A stretch of 23,220 nucleotides of DNA from Conidiobolus incongruus B7586 (lineage: Eukaryota; Entomophthoromycota; Entomophthoromycetes; Entomophthorales; Conidiobolaceae), in contig JNEM01010396.1 in assembly GCA_000697335.1 (NCBI GenBank), forward strand, positions 1 to 23,220, read 5' to 3'. Position numbers and translations under genes: made by a program. How positions within the stretch are numbered: position 1 is the stretch's first letter; every line of letters begins with the position of its first letter. Under the pieces are notes generated by a model that had not been told where the DNA came from, searched no databases, and saw nothing but the letters and a program-made list of their open reading frames with translations. Below are positions 1-9,651 of the stretch, in pieces.

Positions 1-915
1 TTACTTTGGAATTTAAATAATAGGAATTTTTGTGATTGAAAAAAAATAAATATTTTAATATATGATATATAAAAATAAAAATATAATATAAATATAATAG
101 TTTTTTTTATAATTAATTAATTTTTATTATATTTTTAATAAACTCTTAATATTTAAAAAATATTTTTTTTATTAAATATTAAAATTTGATATTCTACAAA
201 TTATTTAAATTTTTTTGTTAAAATATTATTCTCTATAAACTAGTTTTTTAATTACTTAAATTAATTATAATTAATAAGTTATAATCTAAAGAATATACTT
301 AATATGGTAGTTTTTTCCAGCTATTTTTAATTAGAAAGTATTTTATAGTTTTAGATTTATATATTTTATAATTATTTTATCAAATAATAAATTTTCTTAA
401 AATATATTGAAAACATTAATTAAAAACACTTTTATTTAACAATATAATATAAAATTTACTATTGATTAATATCCTTGTAAGAATTAAATAAGAGTAATAT
501 ATATTATTATAATTTATTATAATAATTAATATTTCTTTATTAATAAAATATTTATTTAAAAAGATATATAAAAAGGGTTAATTTAACCTAATTTAATATT
601 TTAATTAGTGTTTTAGTAAATAATTATATATAAAGAATTAAGATATTTTAATTATAATTTTTTAACATAAAAACTTAAATTTTTAATAGTATTTTAGTAA
701 GTTTTATTTAATAATAATTATTTTAACTATGTTTTAAGCTTTAATTAAATTATAAGATATTAATTTTATAGTTTTATTGATTAATATCAGTTAAAGCTTT
801 AATATATATAAAATACTTATAAAGCTAATATTAAAATATTTAGATAAGTTTTTAACTAAAATAAAAAGATGTTTTTTAATATATTACTATAGAATTGAAG
901 AAATGAGAAATTTTT
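1..915 (-). mobile_element. Mariner-type DNA transposon, degenerate copy A (3' end beyond window edge)
   Basis: Read on the minus strand, this stretch aligns almost colinearly with copy B (918-2601). Position 1 corresponds to about 2203 of copy B and position 900 to about 1290. Shared landmarks include the region around 300-360, matching copy B around 1835-1920 (between the second and third catalytic Asp), and 485-560, matching 1640-1715. No long open frame remains. Most differences from copy B are C-to-T or G-to-A, leaving almost no C in long stretches (none in 61-120). The N-terminal transposase part stops at the TA (916-917) that borders copy B, so copy B appears to have inserted into this older copy. 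The 5' terminal repeat of this copy is not seen beyond the junction. Confidence 0.8.
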
Positions 916-917
916 TA

Positions 918-1153
918 ATTTTTGATTTTTCAAACATATTATTAGTTTCAAATAAAAAAATATATAGAAAACAAATAAAAAAATAAATAGTTTTAAATTA
1001 TATATATATATATATATATATAATAACTTTTTTGATTAAAAAAATAATTTTTTAAAATTAGTTATTTAATTTAATTATACTTAAACCAAATAATAACCAT
1101 CAAAAGTCTTTTATTTTAATATCAATAAAACTTAACCATAAACCCTCTAAAAT
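918..1153 (+). repeat. Left terminal inverted repeat of mariner copy B
   Basis: It pairs in inverted orientation with 2371-2601. Shared landmarks in order are the terminal gatttttcaaacatatt, a (TA)n tract at about 999-1022, a block around 1040-1080, the block ccaaataataaccatc (1086-1101), and the inner end cataaaccctctaaaa (1138-1153). The match is near perfect at the terminus and in the inner 80 bp and looser around the TA tract. The same sequence recurs at 15531-15761, and part of it at about 23150-23220. Confidence 0.85.
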
Positions 1154-1289
1154 CATTTAAAATTTACAAGCATCTTTTAGTAATAAAGCATTATCTAAAT
1201 CAACAATTTATTGTAGGTAAATTACTTTAAGGCTAAAAAAGAAATTACCCAAAACCTGCTAAAATCTAAAAGACTAATTTTAACTATTA

Positions 1290-2115
1290 CTCTTCTAATT
1301 GTTGATAAAGTAAAAAAACATATTAAAAAGTACCTTTTTATTTCAACTAGAAAATTATCAAGACACTTTAATATTAGTTACATAAGTATTTTATATATAT
1401 TAAAGTTTAAATCAAAATTAATTAATAAAAATATAAAATGGGTACTTTATAATTTAACTAAAGCTTAAAAAAAAGCTAGAATAGCTATTGTTAAACAAAA
1501 CTTACTAAGGTATAGCTAGAAACCAAGGCTTTTACAGCAAATTATTGTAATTAATGAATCTTAAATTCCTTTGTATAATCCTTTAATAAAATATAAATCA
1601 AAGTGTTGGATTAAGTTAAATCAACCCTTTCTATAAATTCCTTTAAATAAACACTTTGTTGATAAGTGAATGTTAATTGTTGTAATGGATTATAATAACA
1701 TATGCTATTCTTATTTAGTTCCTAAAGGAAAATTAATTAATAATAAACTTTATATCTCTTTTTTAAATAAAACTATTTCTAATTGGTATTTTTAATATAA
1801 TTTGAGAAGACCTATTATTTTGCATGATAATTGCAAAATATATAAATCTAAAGTTATAAAAAACTTTTTAATTAAAAATAACTAGAAGGAACTATTAAAT
1901 TTAGTATATTCCCTAGATTATAACCTATGTGATTATAATTGTTTTAGGCAATTAAAAAACAAGCTTGTAGAAAAAAAAATTTCTGCAGGAAAATTTAATT
2001 AGTTTATGAAATATTAAATTTCAATCTATAATAAAAAAAATTATTCTTTAGGTGTTAGATTTTTACCAAAAGTATAGCAAAAAGTTATTAGAAATAAAGG
2101 AAACTATTATTTTAT
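1290..2115 (+). pseudogene. Mariner transposase relic (D,D34D type) of copy B
   Basis: A single reading frame (codon starts at 1553, 1826, 1931) keeps the mariner signature through several in-frame stops. It has a W-V-L-Y-N-L-T-K-A stretch like the WVPHEL motif, then I-V-I-N-E-S at 1544-1561 where mariners have I-V-T-G-D-E, LYNPLIKYKSKCW like LYDNxKRKRQW, the motif HDN at 1823-1831, and a third Asp (codon 1931-1933) in LDYNLCDYNCFRQLKN. Exactly 34 codons lie between the second and third Asp, and about 90 separate the first site from the second. The first catalytic Asp is Asn (AAT, 1553-1555); copy E keeps GAT there. Stops such as those in GCT-TAA and AGC-TAG fit decayed Gln codons. The N-terminal DNA-binding part upstream of about 1370 is poorly readable. 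Confidence 0.8.
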
Positions 2116-2370
2116 AATATATATTTATTTTTACTTTTTATATATTAAAATGTTTATTTTTTTTCAATTGCAAAAAATTCCCATTATTTAAATTACAAAG
2201 TAATATTATTTCAATTTATTAATAATAAGAGAGTAATAGTTAAAGTTAAGTGTTTAAAATTTAAAAAGTTTTAAATAGTTTTTTTTTAATTTTAAAATAG
2301 TTTACTTAAAAATAAATAATTGATTTAAATAATGTTTTATAATTAAAAGCTATTTATAAATATTAAATAA

Positions 2371-2601
2371 TTTTTTAGAGTTTATGGTTAAGTTTTATTA
2401 ATATTAAAATAAAAAACTTTAGATGATTATTATTTGGTTTAAGTATGATTAAATTAAATAACAAACTTAAAAGGTTAATTTTTTAATCAAAAGAATAATA
2501 TATATATATATATATATATAATTTGAAAATATATAATTTCCTATTTATTTTATATATATTTATTTACTTAAAAATAATAATATGTTTGAAAAATCAAAAA
2601 T
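2371..2601 (-). repeat. Right terminal inverted repeat of mariner copy B
   Basis: Inverted partner of 918-1153. It runs from the inner gagtttatggttaag (about 2377-2391) through ttatttggtttaag and a (TA)n tract at about 2496-2520 to the terminal aatatgtttgaaaaatc, and ends at the TA 2602-2603. At about 230 bp it is much longer than the roughly 30-bp repeats usual for animal mariner elements. Confidence 0.85.
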
Positions 2602-2624
2602 TAAAATTTAAACTAAAATAATTA

Positions 2625-3155
2625 TTCAATAAATTCTAATAAATAAATAAAATATTTATAAAGAAATATTAATTATTTTAATTCAATATAATAGTATATA
2701 TTATTTTTATTTAATTTTTCAAGGAAAATTAATTAATAGTAAATTATATTTCTTTAAAAATAATTTAAAAATTTAATATTGATAGATTTATTTCAAGCAT
2801 GTTATTATTTAACATAATAATTATAAAAATATAAAGCTAAAGATAAATAATTACAATAGACTACCATATTTAGTAAACTTACTAAATTATAACTTATATA
2901 ATTATAATTACTATAGATAATTAAAATAGCAGCTTATAAAAAAGAAACTTTTGTGGAGAAATTCAATCAGTTTATAAAACATCAAATTTTAGTTTTTAGC
3001 AAAAAAACTATTTAAATATTAAAAGCTTATTGAAAGTATTATAAAGAGTTATTAATAATAAAAGAAAATACTGATTTTATAATATATATATTTATTTTTA
3101 CAACTTATATTTTATAATTTTATTTTTAATCTCAAAAAATTCTTATTATTTAATA
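2625..3155 (+). mobile_element. Mariner-type DNA transposon, truncated copy C
   Basis: Plus-strand sequence homologous to about 1630-2190 of copy B, covering the central and C-terminal transposase region. Matching landmarks are aaggaaaattaattaat (2723-2739), cagcttataaaaaagaaac (compare about 1959-1980) and the end ctcaaaaaattcttattatt (3131-3150). The 5' half and the 3' terminal repeat are missing. It is more AT-rich than copy B and has no open frame. It starts within about 25 bp of the right TA flank of copy B. Confidence 0.75.
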
Positions 3156-3795
3156 TTTAAAGTTATAATAGATATTATATTTAAACCTGAATATAATTTT
3201 AGTTTAAAATTTAATATAATTAATTAATTAATTGAATATTTATAAATATTGAAAAATATTATTTAAAGAAACATTATTAATAAATTATTAAATTGATATG
3301 AACTTTGATATATAATATTTTAATTAATTCACTTATTAATTGGTAATGATTTTTTGTATATAATAATCTTGGACTAGGTAAATCTAAGATTTGGTAAATT
3401 CAATATCACTATCCAAAACTAAGAATAAGAACATCAATAAAAATAAACTTAAATAATTTTATTAGAATAAATAAATTGAAGTATCTATTAGAGCTTACTA
3501 TATAGTAAATTATTTGGTAATCATACAATCAAAAATTTAGAAATTTTCATAGCGGTTTTAATAACTAATATTAAAATTGGTGAATAACATAATTGATTAT
3601 GATTGGTGATTTAGTTTACATTTTGTAATCTGAGAGAATTGCAAATGTAACAGTCCAATCAAGCCTAATTAATCTTTCATACTTGTCTAATGAGTGAAAT
3701 AAAAATTTATGGGAAATGAATAAAAATCAACTAGATGAAACCTTATGAATTCATCTTTTATTCATATAGATTAAAACTAGTAAAATCAAATCATT
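3156..3795. other. Non-coding stretch upstream of the VTC1-like gene
   Basis: The first 200 bp are transposon-like in composition. From about 3360 the base composition becomes ordinary and the sequence is probably the 5' flank of the VTC1-like gene. A CCAAT motif (3655-3659) and two ATTGG motifs (about 3577 and 3603) could bind a CCAAT-binding factor, but such short motifs are frequent by chance. No coding frame was recognised. Confidence 0.4.
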
Positions 3796-4252
3796 ATGGA
3801 ATATCTTGTCAGTATAAAAAACTTTATCAGATCTGGTTACTATACCCCATTACCTCCTGACGCTCCTGTCCAAAGACGCCCCAATCCAAAAGGTTTCTTT
3901 GCCAATGAACGCACATTCTTGAGCTGGGTCCAATTCGCTGTCGTCATTGGTGGTCTCGCTGTCAGTTTGTTAAATTTCACAGAAAGTGCTGTCGGTTTCT
4001 ATTCAGCTATTTTATTCAGTTCAGTGTCTTACTTTATTATGGGCTATGCTTACTATAGTTTCAGATGGAGAGCTAAAAAATTACAAAATCAAGAATTTGG
4101 TTTCTATGGTAAAATTTAGTTTTATTTCATACAGTTCAAAAGCTAATTTATATTATATAGATGATAACTTTGGGCCCAAATTTTTAATAATTACAGTTAT
4201 TATCGCTGCTTTTATTAATTTTTGGTTAAATTATGCTGCTGGAGTGTTTTAA
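3796..4252 (+). CDS. VTC1: VTC1-like vacuolar transporter chaperone subunit (DUF202 domain)
   Basis: Two exons, 3796-4108 and 4161-4252, with a 52-nt GT-AG intron, give a protein of 134 residues. The motif FFANERTFLSW (about residues 34-44) followed by three hydrophobic segments is the hallmark of the small VTC subunit. Joining the exons produces GFYDDNFGP, matching the conserved YDD-x-x-GP of VTC1 before the last membrane helix, which supports this splice site. VTC1 is part of the membrane complex that makes polyphosphate and moves it into the vacuole or acidocalcisomes. The catalytic and SPX domains sit on other subunits and are absent here. Length is close to yeast Vtc1 (129 residues). Reading straight through the intron gives a false C-terminus ending at 4119. 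Confidence 0.9.
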
Positions 4253-5401
4253 AAAGTACAACAATATCTATAATATTAAATACATTCTCTAGTCAGATAT
4301 AATGTATATATCAAAATAACTACAGTATGATTAAAGATTTTGCACTAATGTATTTATTAACTATTTTCATAGAATTGAATTTTTTGAATATATTCAATAT
4401 AATAATATATACCAAATTATAAGATTTAGTCACAATTTACCTTGCAGTAAAAGTAGTGTAACGTTTGGTGTTTCATTGAATATGAACATTGATTTTAACA
4501 CGCTCTGTATTTTAATTTTTCTCAAATTATTTCAAGTTTTAATGAACTGAGTTATCCATATTTTCAATTATTGGGGCTTTAATTTGACAATTTTCAATTG
4601 TTATAATAAAATCAAAACTAGAGAATATCAGTATGTGATTATTAATGAAATGTTATTTATCAGCTTTTGCGTTTGTACAATTATTGAATATAGTTTTAAT
4701 AATGAGAAAAAAGTAGATTTTTATTAATTACCATTATATATGTTTGTTTAATAAATTATTAGATAGAATCTATAATTCAATATTTTGATTTTTGTTTTAT
4801 CATTATTAGATCTTGAATAATGTAAACAAAGTCTTTTTCAATAAAATTCAATTCAAAATATAATACTGTTATTTAATTCCAATATATAATTATTTTTAAT
4901 ATTTTAAAACAACATATGTTTATAATTTTTGATCAAATTTATTCTTGAATGTAAAGTATATACATTTTAATATTTTATGGTATTCGAATAGAAAATAAAT
5001 ACCATTATTTGTTCAATCAAAACATTATTTAATTGAATCAGCTTTATAATTGAAAACCGGTATTTTAAATGGAATATTAAATACTGTGCTTTTAATATTT
5101 GGAATAATATTTGATTCAAGCTATGTCAAATTAATTCAAAAAATAGATATTAGATTTAAATAGTTTAGTAGTTTTAATAATAGGAGCTCAAAAAAGAACT
5201 AAAATACCTAATTAAATGTACATTAATTATATCTTCAAGTTATCCCACAATTTAAAATATCATTAAAAATGATTTAAACAGAATCTGTAGAATTACAATA
5301 ATTATAATAATAATATAATTTTTATATCTTTAATAATAGCTATTTATTAAATTAAATAGATACTGGATAACAAATATAATATACTATATTATAAAATTAA
5401 A
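4253..5401. other. Intergenic, about 1.15 kb, no gene seen
   Basis: AT-rich single-copy sequence between two plus-strand genes. No frame longer than about 60 codons, no transposon match and no RNA gene were recognised. It should hold the 3' untranslated region of the VTC1-like gene and the promoter of the next gene. Confidence 0.4.
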
Positions 5402-6539
5402 ATGAATCCCCTTAAGAATATCCGTAGCATTAGAACACCTTTACAACGCCATTCCATCAGATCATTTTCAAGCTCTAAAATCCAATTTGATTTAGAACCT
5501 AAACAAGTTGAATCCTTTTTAAATCAATTTAATATTCAACCAAAAAATATTGAATCTTATATCTCAGGTTTAACTCACAAATCTTTCAAACACGCCTCTG
5601 TCAGTAATTCGGATAGATTTCAATTAATTGGTAATTTATTTATTATTATAATTTATTTATCTATTTATTAATAATATTTTTAGGTGAAAAATTAACTAAC
5701 TTAATGATTACTGAAGAATTTTTAAATAAATATCAATGTACTGAAAAGATGTTACAGCAAGCTGTTAATACTCTATTTAGTAAAAAACAAATTAATGAAC
5801 TTTTAAAGCCATACAATTTCACCAATGTTTGTCAATATGAATTATTCAAAGTAAATTCTTATTTTATATTATATATATATATATACTAATGAACTACTAT
5901 ATAGGAAAAGGAAGACAAACCCATCCCCAAGAATTTGTTAATTAAACAAGAAAATGCAATGATTTACACCTGTTTTCACGGTTTAATTGGTGCCATTTAC
6001 TACGATCAAGTAACCTATTTATTTACTTTTATTAATCATCTATAACTAAATATTTTAACAGGGATGGAGTGTTGCCAAACAATTCATCAACAAAGTTTTA
6101 TTTAATCAAAAGTACAATGTCAACTTCCTAAAGGCTTTTGAAAACCCTGAACAAAGTGTTAAACAAATTTTAAGTCAAAAATCCTTACCTGAACCCACTT
6201 CTGAGTAATTTATTTTATTTAATTATATTTTCCATATTTTTATTTAACTATTAATAATTATAGAGTTCTTACCCGTGAAGATGGATTGTATTTGGCTACT
6301 CTTAGCATTGGTTCTGAACAAGTTTCTACAGGTAATTATCATACAATTTAAATTCTATATTTACATTACTAATTATATAATTAATATAGCTGTCGGGTAC
6401 AAGCCTAATGCTGCAATCTATAGAGTAATATATAATTTATATTATCCCATTTTCATAAATACTAACCTTAATATATTAGGCCTATGCTAATTTATTATCA
6501 ACCAAATTATTTGACGATATCAACTTATTAAAATTTTAA
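5402..6539 (+). CDS. Mitochondrial large-subunit ribosomal protein with RNase III fold (mL44/mL57-like)
   Basis: Seven exons are inferred: 5402-5630, 5684-5850, 5905-6009, 6062-6204, 6264-6331, 6390-6424 and 6480-6539, all with GT-AG introns of 52-59 nt. Together they give 268 residues. The N-terminus (RHSIRSFSSS) is basic and Ser-rich like a mitochondrial targeting peptide. LTHKSFKH (about residues 58-65) is the RNase III-domain LTHxSF signature. Where catalytic RNase III has NERLEFLGD this protein has SDRFQLIGE, so key acidic residues are lost and it is probably structural. The C-terminus (DGLYLATLSIGS, then AAIYRAYANLL) resembles a degenerate dsRNA-binding domain. Fungal mitoribosomes carry two such proteins, mL44 (Mrpl3) and mL57 (Mrpl15); the length favours mL57, but I cannot decide. 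An AATAAA lies at 6544-6549. Confidence 0.8.
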
Positions 6540-6932
6540 TATTAATAAACTTATTATTTATAATCAGTAATATTCATCTATTTAAATTTAATATAAATAC
6601 ATCTGATATACGAATTTTCAATTAATTAATCATTATTCAAAAATAGATCATCTTATTATTTTATGAACCATGGAATCAAAAATTCTTGCTAATATAGTTA
6701 TAGTATAAGAATATTATAATCTTTGATAAATTTATCACCAAAATTTTAATAAACTTTATATCGCTCTGACTTTAATTTATCTCTCATATTCAACTAATTG
6801 TTTTAAATGAAACGTAATATTGTAATATTAACAATAATAATGAATAGATATGGTGAATATTAAATGTAATTGACAGTTATAATATTACAAATAAAATGAA
6901 ACTTTTATTGTATATCAAAATGAATTTTTAAA
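6540..6932. other. Short intergenic region between converging genes
   Basis: It contains the 3' ends of the mitoribosomal protein gene (plus) and the Cwc2-like gene (minus). Candidate poly(A) signals are AATAAA at 6544-6549 (plus) and its complement at 6904-6909 (minus). Nothing else was recognised. Confidence 0.5.
6904..6909 (-). terminator. Candidate poly(A) signal of the Cwc2-like gene
   Basis: AATAAA on the minus strand, about 25 nt downstream of the stop codon at 6933-6935. It is a very common hexamer in AT-rich DNA, so only the position supports it. Confidence 0.35.
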
Positions 6933-8331
6933 TTAATCTGACTCTTCTTCAGATTCGGAATCGTATTGATTACATAGTAAAGATAAAGCTGCAGGAGTTG
7001 AATCTTGTTTAGGCGTCTCTTCTTTCTTAGTGGCTATATCTGATGTAATGTTTTGTGCAAATTTTGATATTGATTGAAGTACTCTTTTAGATAAAAATCC
7101 ATTATCCTCTTCCTCTTCTGTCTGATGTGAAGGTTGATGATCCGTTGAACGCGTAGTTTCAGTTTGTTGTTTATTATTTGAAGCTTCGATCATGAGACGT
7201 TTGTTTCCTTCAAGGGATTGAGCATGATCTTCATCTTCTATTGCGCGCTTGTTGGAATTTTCTTCTCCATCTAAAATGGCATCAATAAGCTCGGGCGGTA
7301 AAGTTTTTGTCAAAGCTTCAAAAACTCTTTGTTCAGATCTTTGACGATGGTCTTCTCTAGCACGAGGATTGGGATCTTCAATAGCCCATCTAAGCATTAT
7401 ATTAGCTAAATTATTGAACAAGATAAAAATAAACAAAATACCTTAAATTTAGAATCTAATATCAAAAATAAATAAAATTAATGTTAAGTTGAATTGAAAT
7501 GAAAATATATAAAATAAATAGTTTACCTCTTCTTTATCTAAACTTTGATTAGCCATAGCTTCTTTAGCAAATTCGGCATTAACTCTCCTCTTATATTGAA
7601 CAAAAGCAACACACTTGGAATAGAGTACCTTAACTAAATAATGCACAAAAACAATTTAATATCGATTGGAGAATATTAATAATTAAAATATATTACCAGT
7701 ATCAATTTCACCCCACTCACTAAAGTGACGCCATACCACTTCATCAATATCATCATAAGGAGCGATACGACCCACATATAAAGTACAATTTTCTCTGCTA
7801 AAAGCACCAACACCACTCATATCATTTCTAAATTCACCAAATCGTTCTCTACCAAAACAATCTACGGGAATTTCCTCACGATCCTCCCAAGTTGGAATTC
7901 GATGCTTATATTTACAGTCTTTGCCATATGGACAGCAGCCTCTAGCGAAGAATAAACATAAATAAGCGCCAGGGTCTTTTGTACCCTGTGTCCATCCACA
8001 ATCTCTTTCTACTTTGCATCGATATTCAGCTCGTTCTCTAAATGACATTAGTATCATTTCAATTAAGAAAACAATTTTAATTACCTCCCATAATTATCTC
8101 TATTTCCACTCCACTTATTATACCAAATATTATAACTCATACCACCGTCACCACCACCTCGATTAGCACCCAAATTTTCTAAAATACTCATATCTACCTA
8201 AAAACAATTTATTCATAAATTTTATCAAATTATCAGAAAAAATCACATACTTGAGGAGGTGCTGGTCTGGACTCCATTTCAGCTTTCGACATTAGTTTTT
8301 GTACTGGATAATTTTTTGGATTAATTGACAT
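6933..8331 (-). CDS. CWC2: Pre-mRNA splicing factor Cwc2/Cwf2-like (CCCH zinc finger plus RRM)
   Basis: Six exons on the minus strand are inferred: 8331-8251, 8197-8085, 8037-7697, 7633-7527, 7455-7442 (14 nt) and 7389-6933, with introns of 47-71 nt. They encode about 370 residues. NIWYNKWSG comes first, then a CCCH zinc finger (CLFFARGCCPYGKDCKYKH), then DCFGRERFGEFRNDMSGVG, which is diagnostic of the Cwc2 Torus domain. An RRM follows (TLYVGRI, then VAFVQYKRRVNAEFAKEAM), and the family motif LRWAIEDPNP. Cwc2 belongs to the Prp19-associated (NTC) complex and contacts U6 snRNA near the spliceosome active site. The C-terminal 150 residues are acidic, low complexity and end in SESEEESD. An upstream in-frame ATG (8436) exists, but a TTTTAG just before 8331 suggests a 5' leader intron, so 8331 is preferred. 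Confidence 0.9.
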
Positions 8332-9651
8332 CCTAAAATTATTTTTATATTGGGTTAAATTGTTTGTAATGAGTTTAAAATTATTTTTTGATTGAATTTT
8401 TGCTGAATATTGATTCAATTTATTATGTATATTCAAAATATATATATTATGGGAATATTATCAAATTTTAAATCAAGTTATTGGCTGAAATATTGTGCAT
8501 TATTTAATAATAAGTATTTAATCAATGAATAATGAATTTTATTTGAATAATTTAAATTCATACTATCAATATATTGATAAGTATTCCTATTCCTTTGACC
8601 GTAATTATTATTTGTAATCACGATTTTGCTAGGAAATAAAACAATACAAAACATGACAACTCTCAACATTGGGAGAAATTTTGATATTTTTCATTCCAAA
8701 ATATTCTTATTGCAATTTAAAATTTTTATTAGTTTTAATAATAATACTTTCGTAATCAATGTATAAAGGGAAACATGTTATAATATTATTTATTTTAATC
8801 TTATATTTGACTGATAATACTTATATGTTATAATAATATTGATGTATTGTGATGACAGATAAATCTATAAATTTTAATATATTAGGTACATTACAAATTC
8901 AATTTTAACATTATTTGAGTTTACAAAAATGAGTAAAAAATTCTGTTTAATATAAAAGCCTTATTCAAATAATTTGAATTTAGTGTGTAATAGGATTATA
9001 AACACAGAATATATTGATTAACCTAAGGAGAAGCATCATAAATCAAAATAAAATTTTGTTATTTTTCATGTTCAAAATTTACGATCTGTTTTATCCGTTA
9101 AATTTGAAATAATTGTTAAATGATCTATGTCAAATAATATATTATTAGGCTTGCAATATATGAGTTTAATTGTAATTTTTTTACTCTTTAACAACAGAGC
9201 TTAATACTTCATTGTTAATATGATTGATGTATCAAAAGGTGCTTATAAATATCCATCGAGTATAACCTCAATATATAGGTAATAGGGAAAGTTAATATCC
9301 TGATTAACAGTATTATTACTTTGGATCCATAAAAAATTATATATTATGAATTAATGATAACAATTTTAATAGATATTAATCAATTTTCAATTTAATATTT
9401 TAAACCTAATCATAATTAAACCAGTATAACTAAATACATTATTCAAAAAAAACTATTTATGGTTATCATTATTTAATCTAGCATTGTTCAAAAGTAATTT
9501 TGTATAAGGTTATAAAATTAAAATACATATCAACTTTTTAAATAATATTCGACAGGTAATATCACAATTGAAAATTTAATCTTTTCAAAAGAAATGACAT
9601 CAAGACTTGGGTATTAACCCATAAGCATGACAAAACCTTAAATAGCATTTA
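8332..9651. other. Intergenic, about 1.3 kb, between divergent genes
   Basis: It should contain the promoters of the Cwc2-like gene (minus) and the DUF423 gene (plus). The short frames here have no family resemblance and no codon pattern like the neighbours. No transposon copy or RNA gene was recognised. Confidence 0.4.

Larger units (their letters stand above)
918..2601 (+). mobile_element. Mariner-type DNA transposon, copy B, both ends present, inactive
   Basis: This element of about 1.68 kb starts and ends with the same 18 bases in inverted orientation (atttttgatttttcaaac at 918; its complement ends at 2601). It is flanked by TA (916-917 and 2602-2603), the target duplication of the Tc1/mariner superfamily. 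Inverted repeats of about 235 bp (918-1153 and 2371-2601) enclose a decayed transposase on the plus strand. This is the best preserved of five copies in the window and has the highest C content of them. It lies between copy A on the left and copy C on the right. The transposase frame has several in-frame stops, so it cannot move by itself. Confidence 0.85.

Noticed and set aside
999-1022. (TA)n microsatellites at 999-1022 and about 2496-2520 as independent simple repeats
   Set aside because: Both lie at the same place inside the inverted repeats of mariner copy B and a shorter one recurs in copy D, so they belong to the element.
918-2601. Possibility that the long repeats are LTRs of a retroelement
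   Set aside because: The repeats are inverted, not direct, are flanked by TA, and enclose a D,D34D mariner transposase.
8478-8669. Minus-strand 63-codon frame upstream of the Cwc2-like gene
   Set aside because: Low-complexity Asn/Tyr-rich translation with no family resemblance; lies in the likely promoter region.
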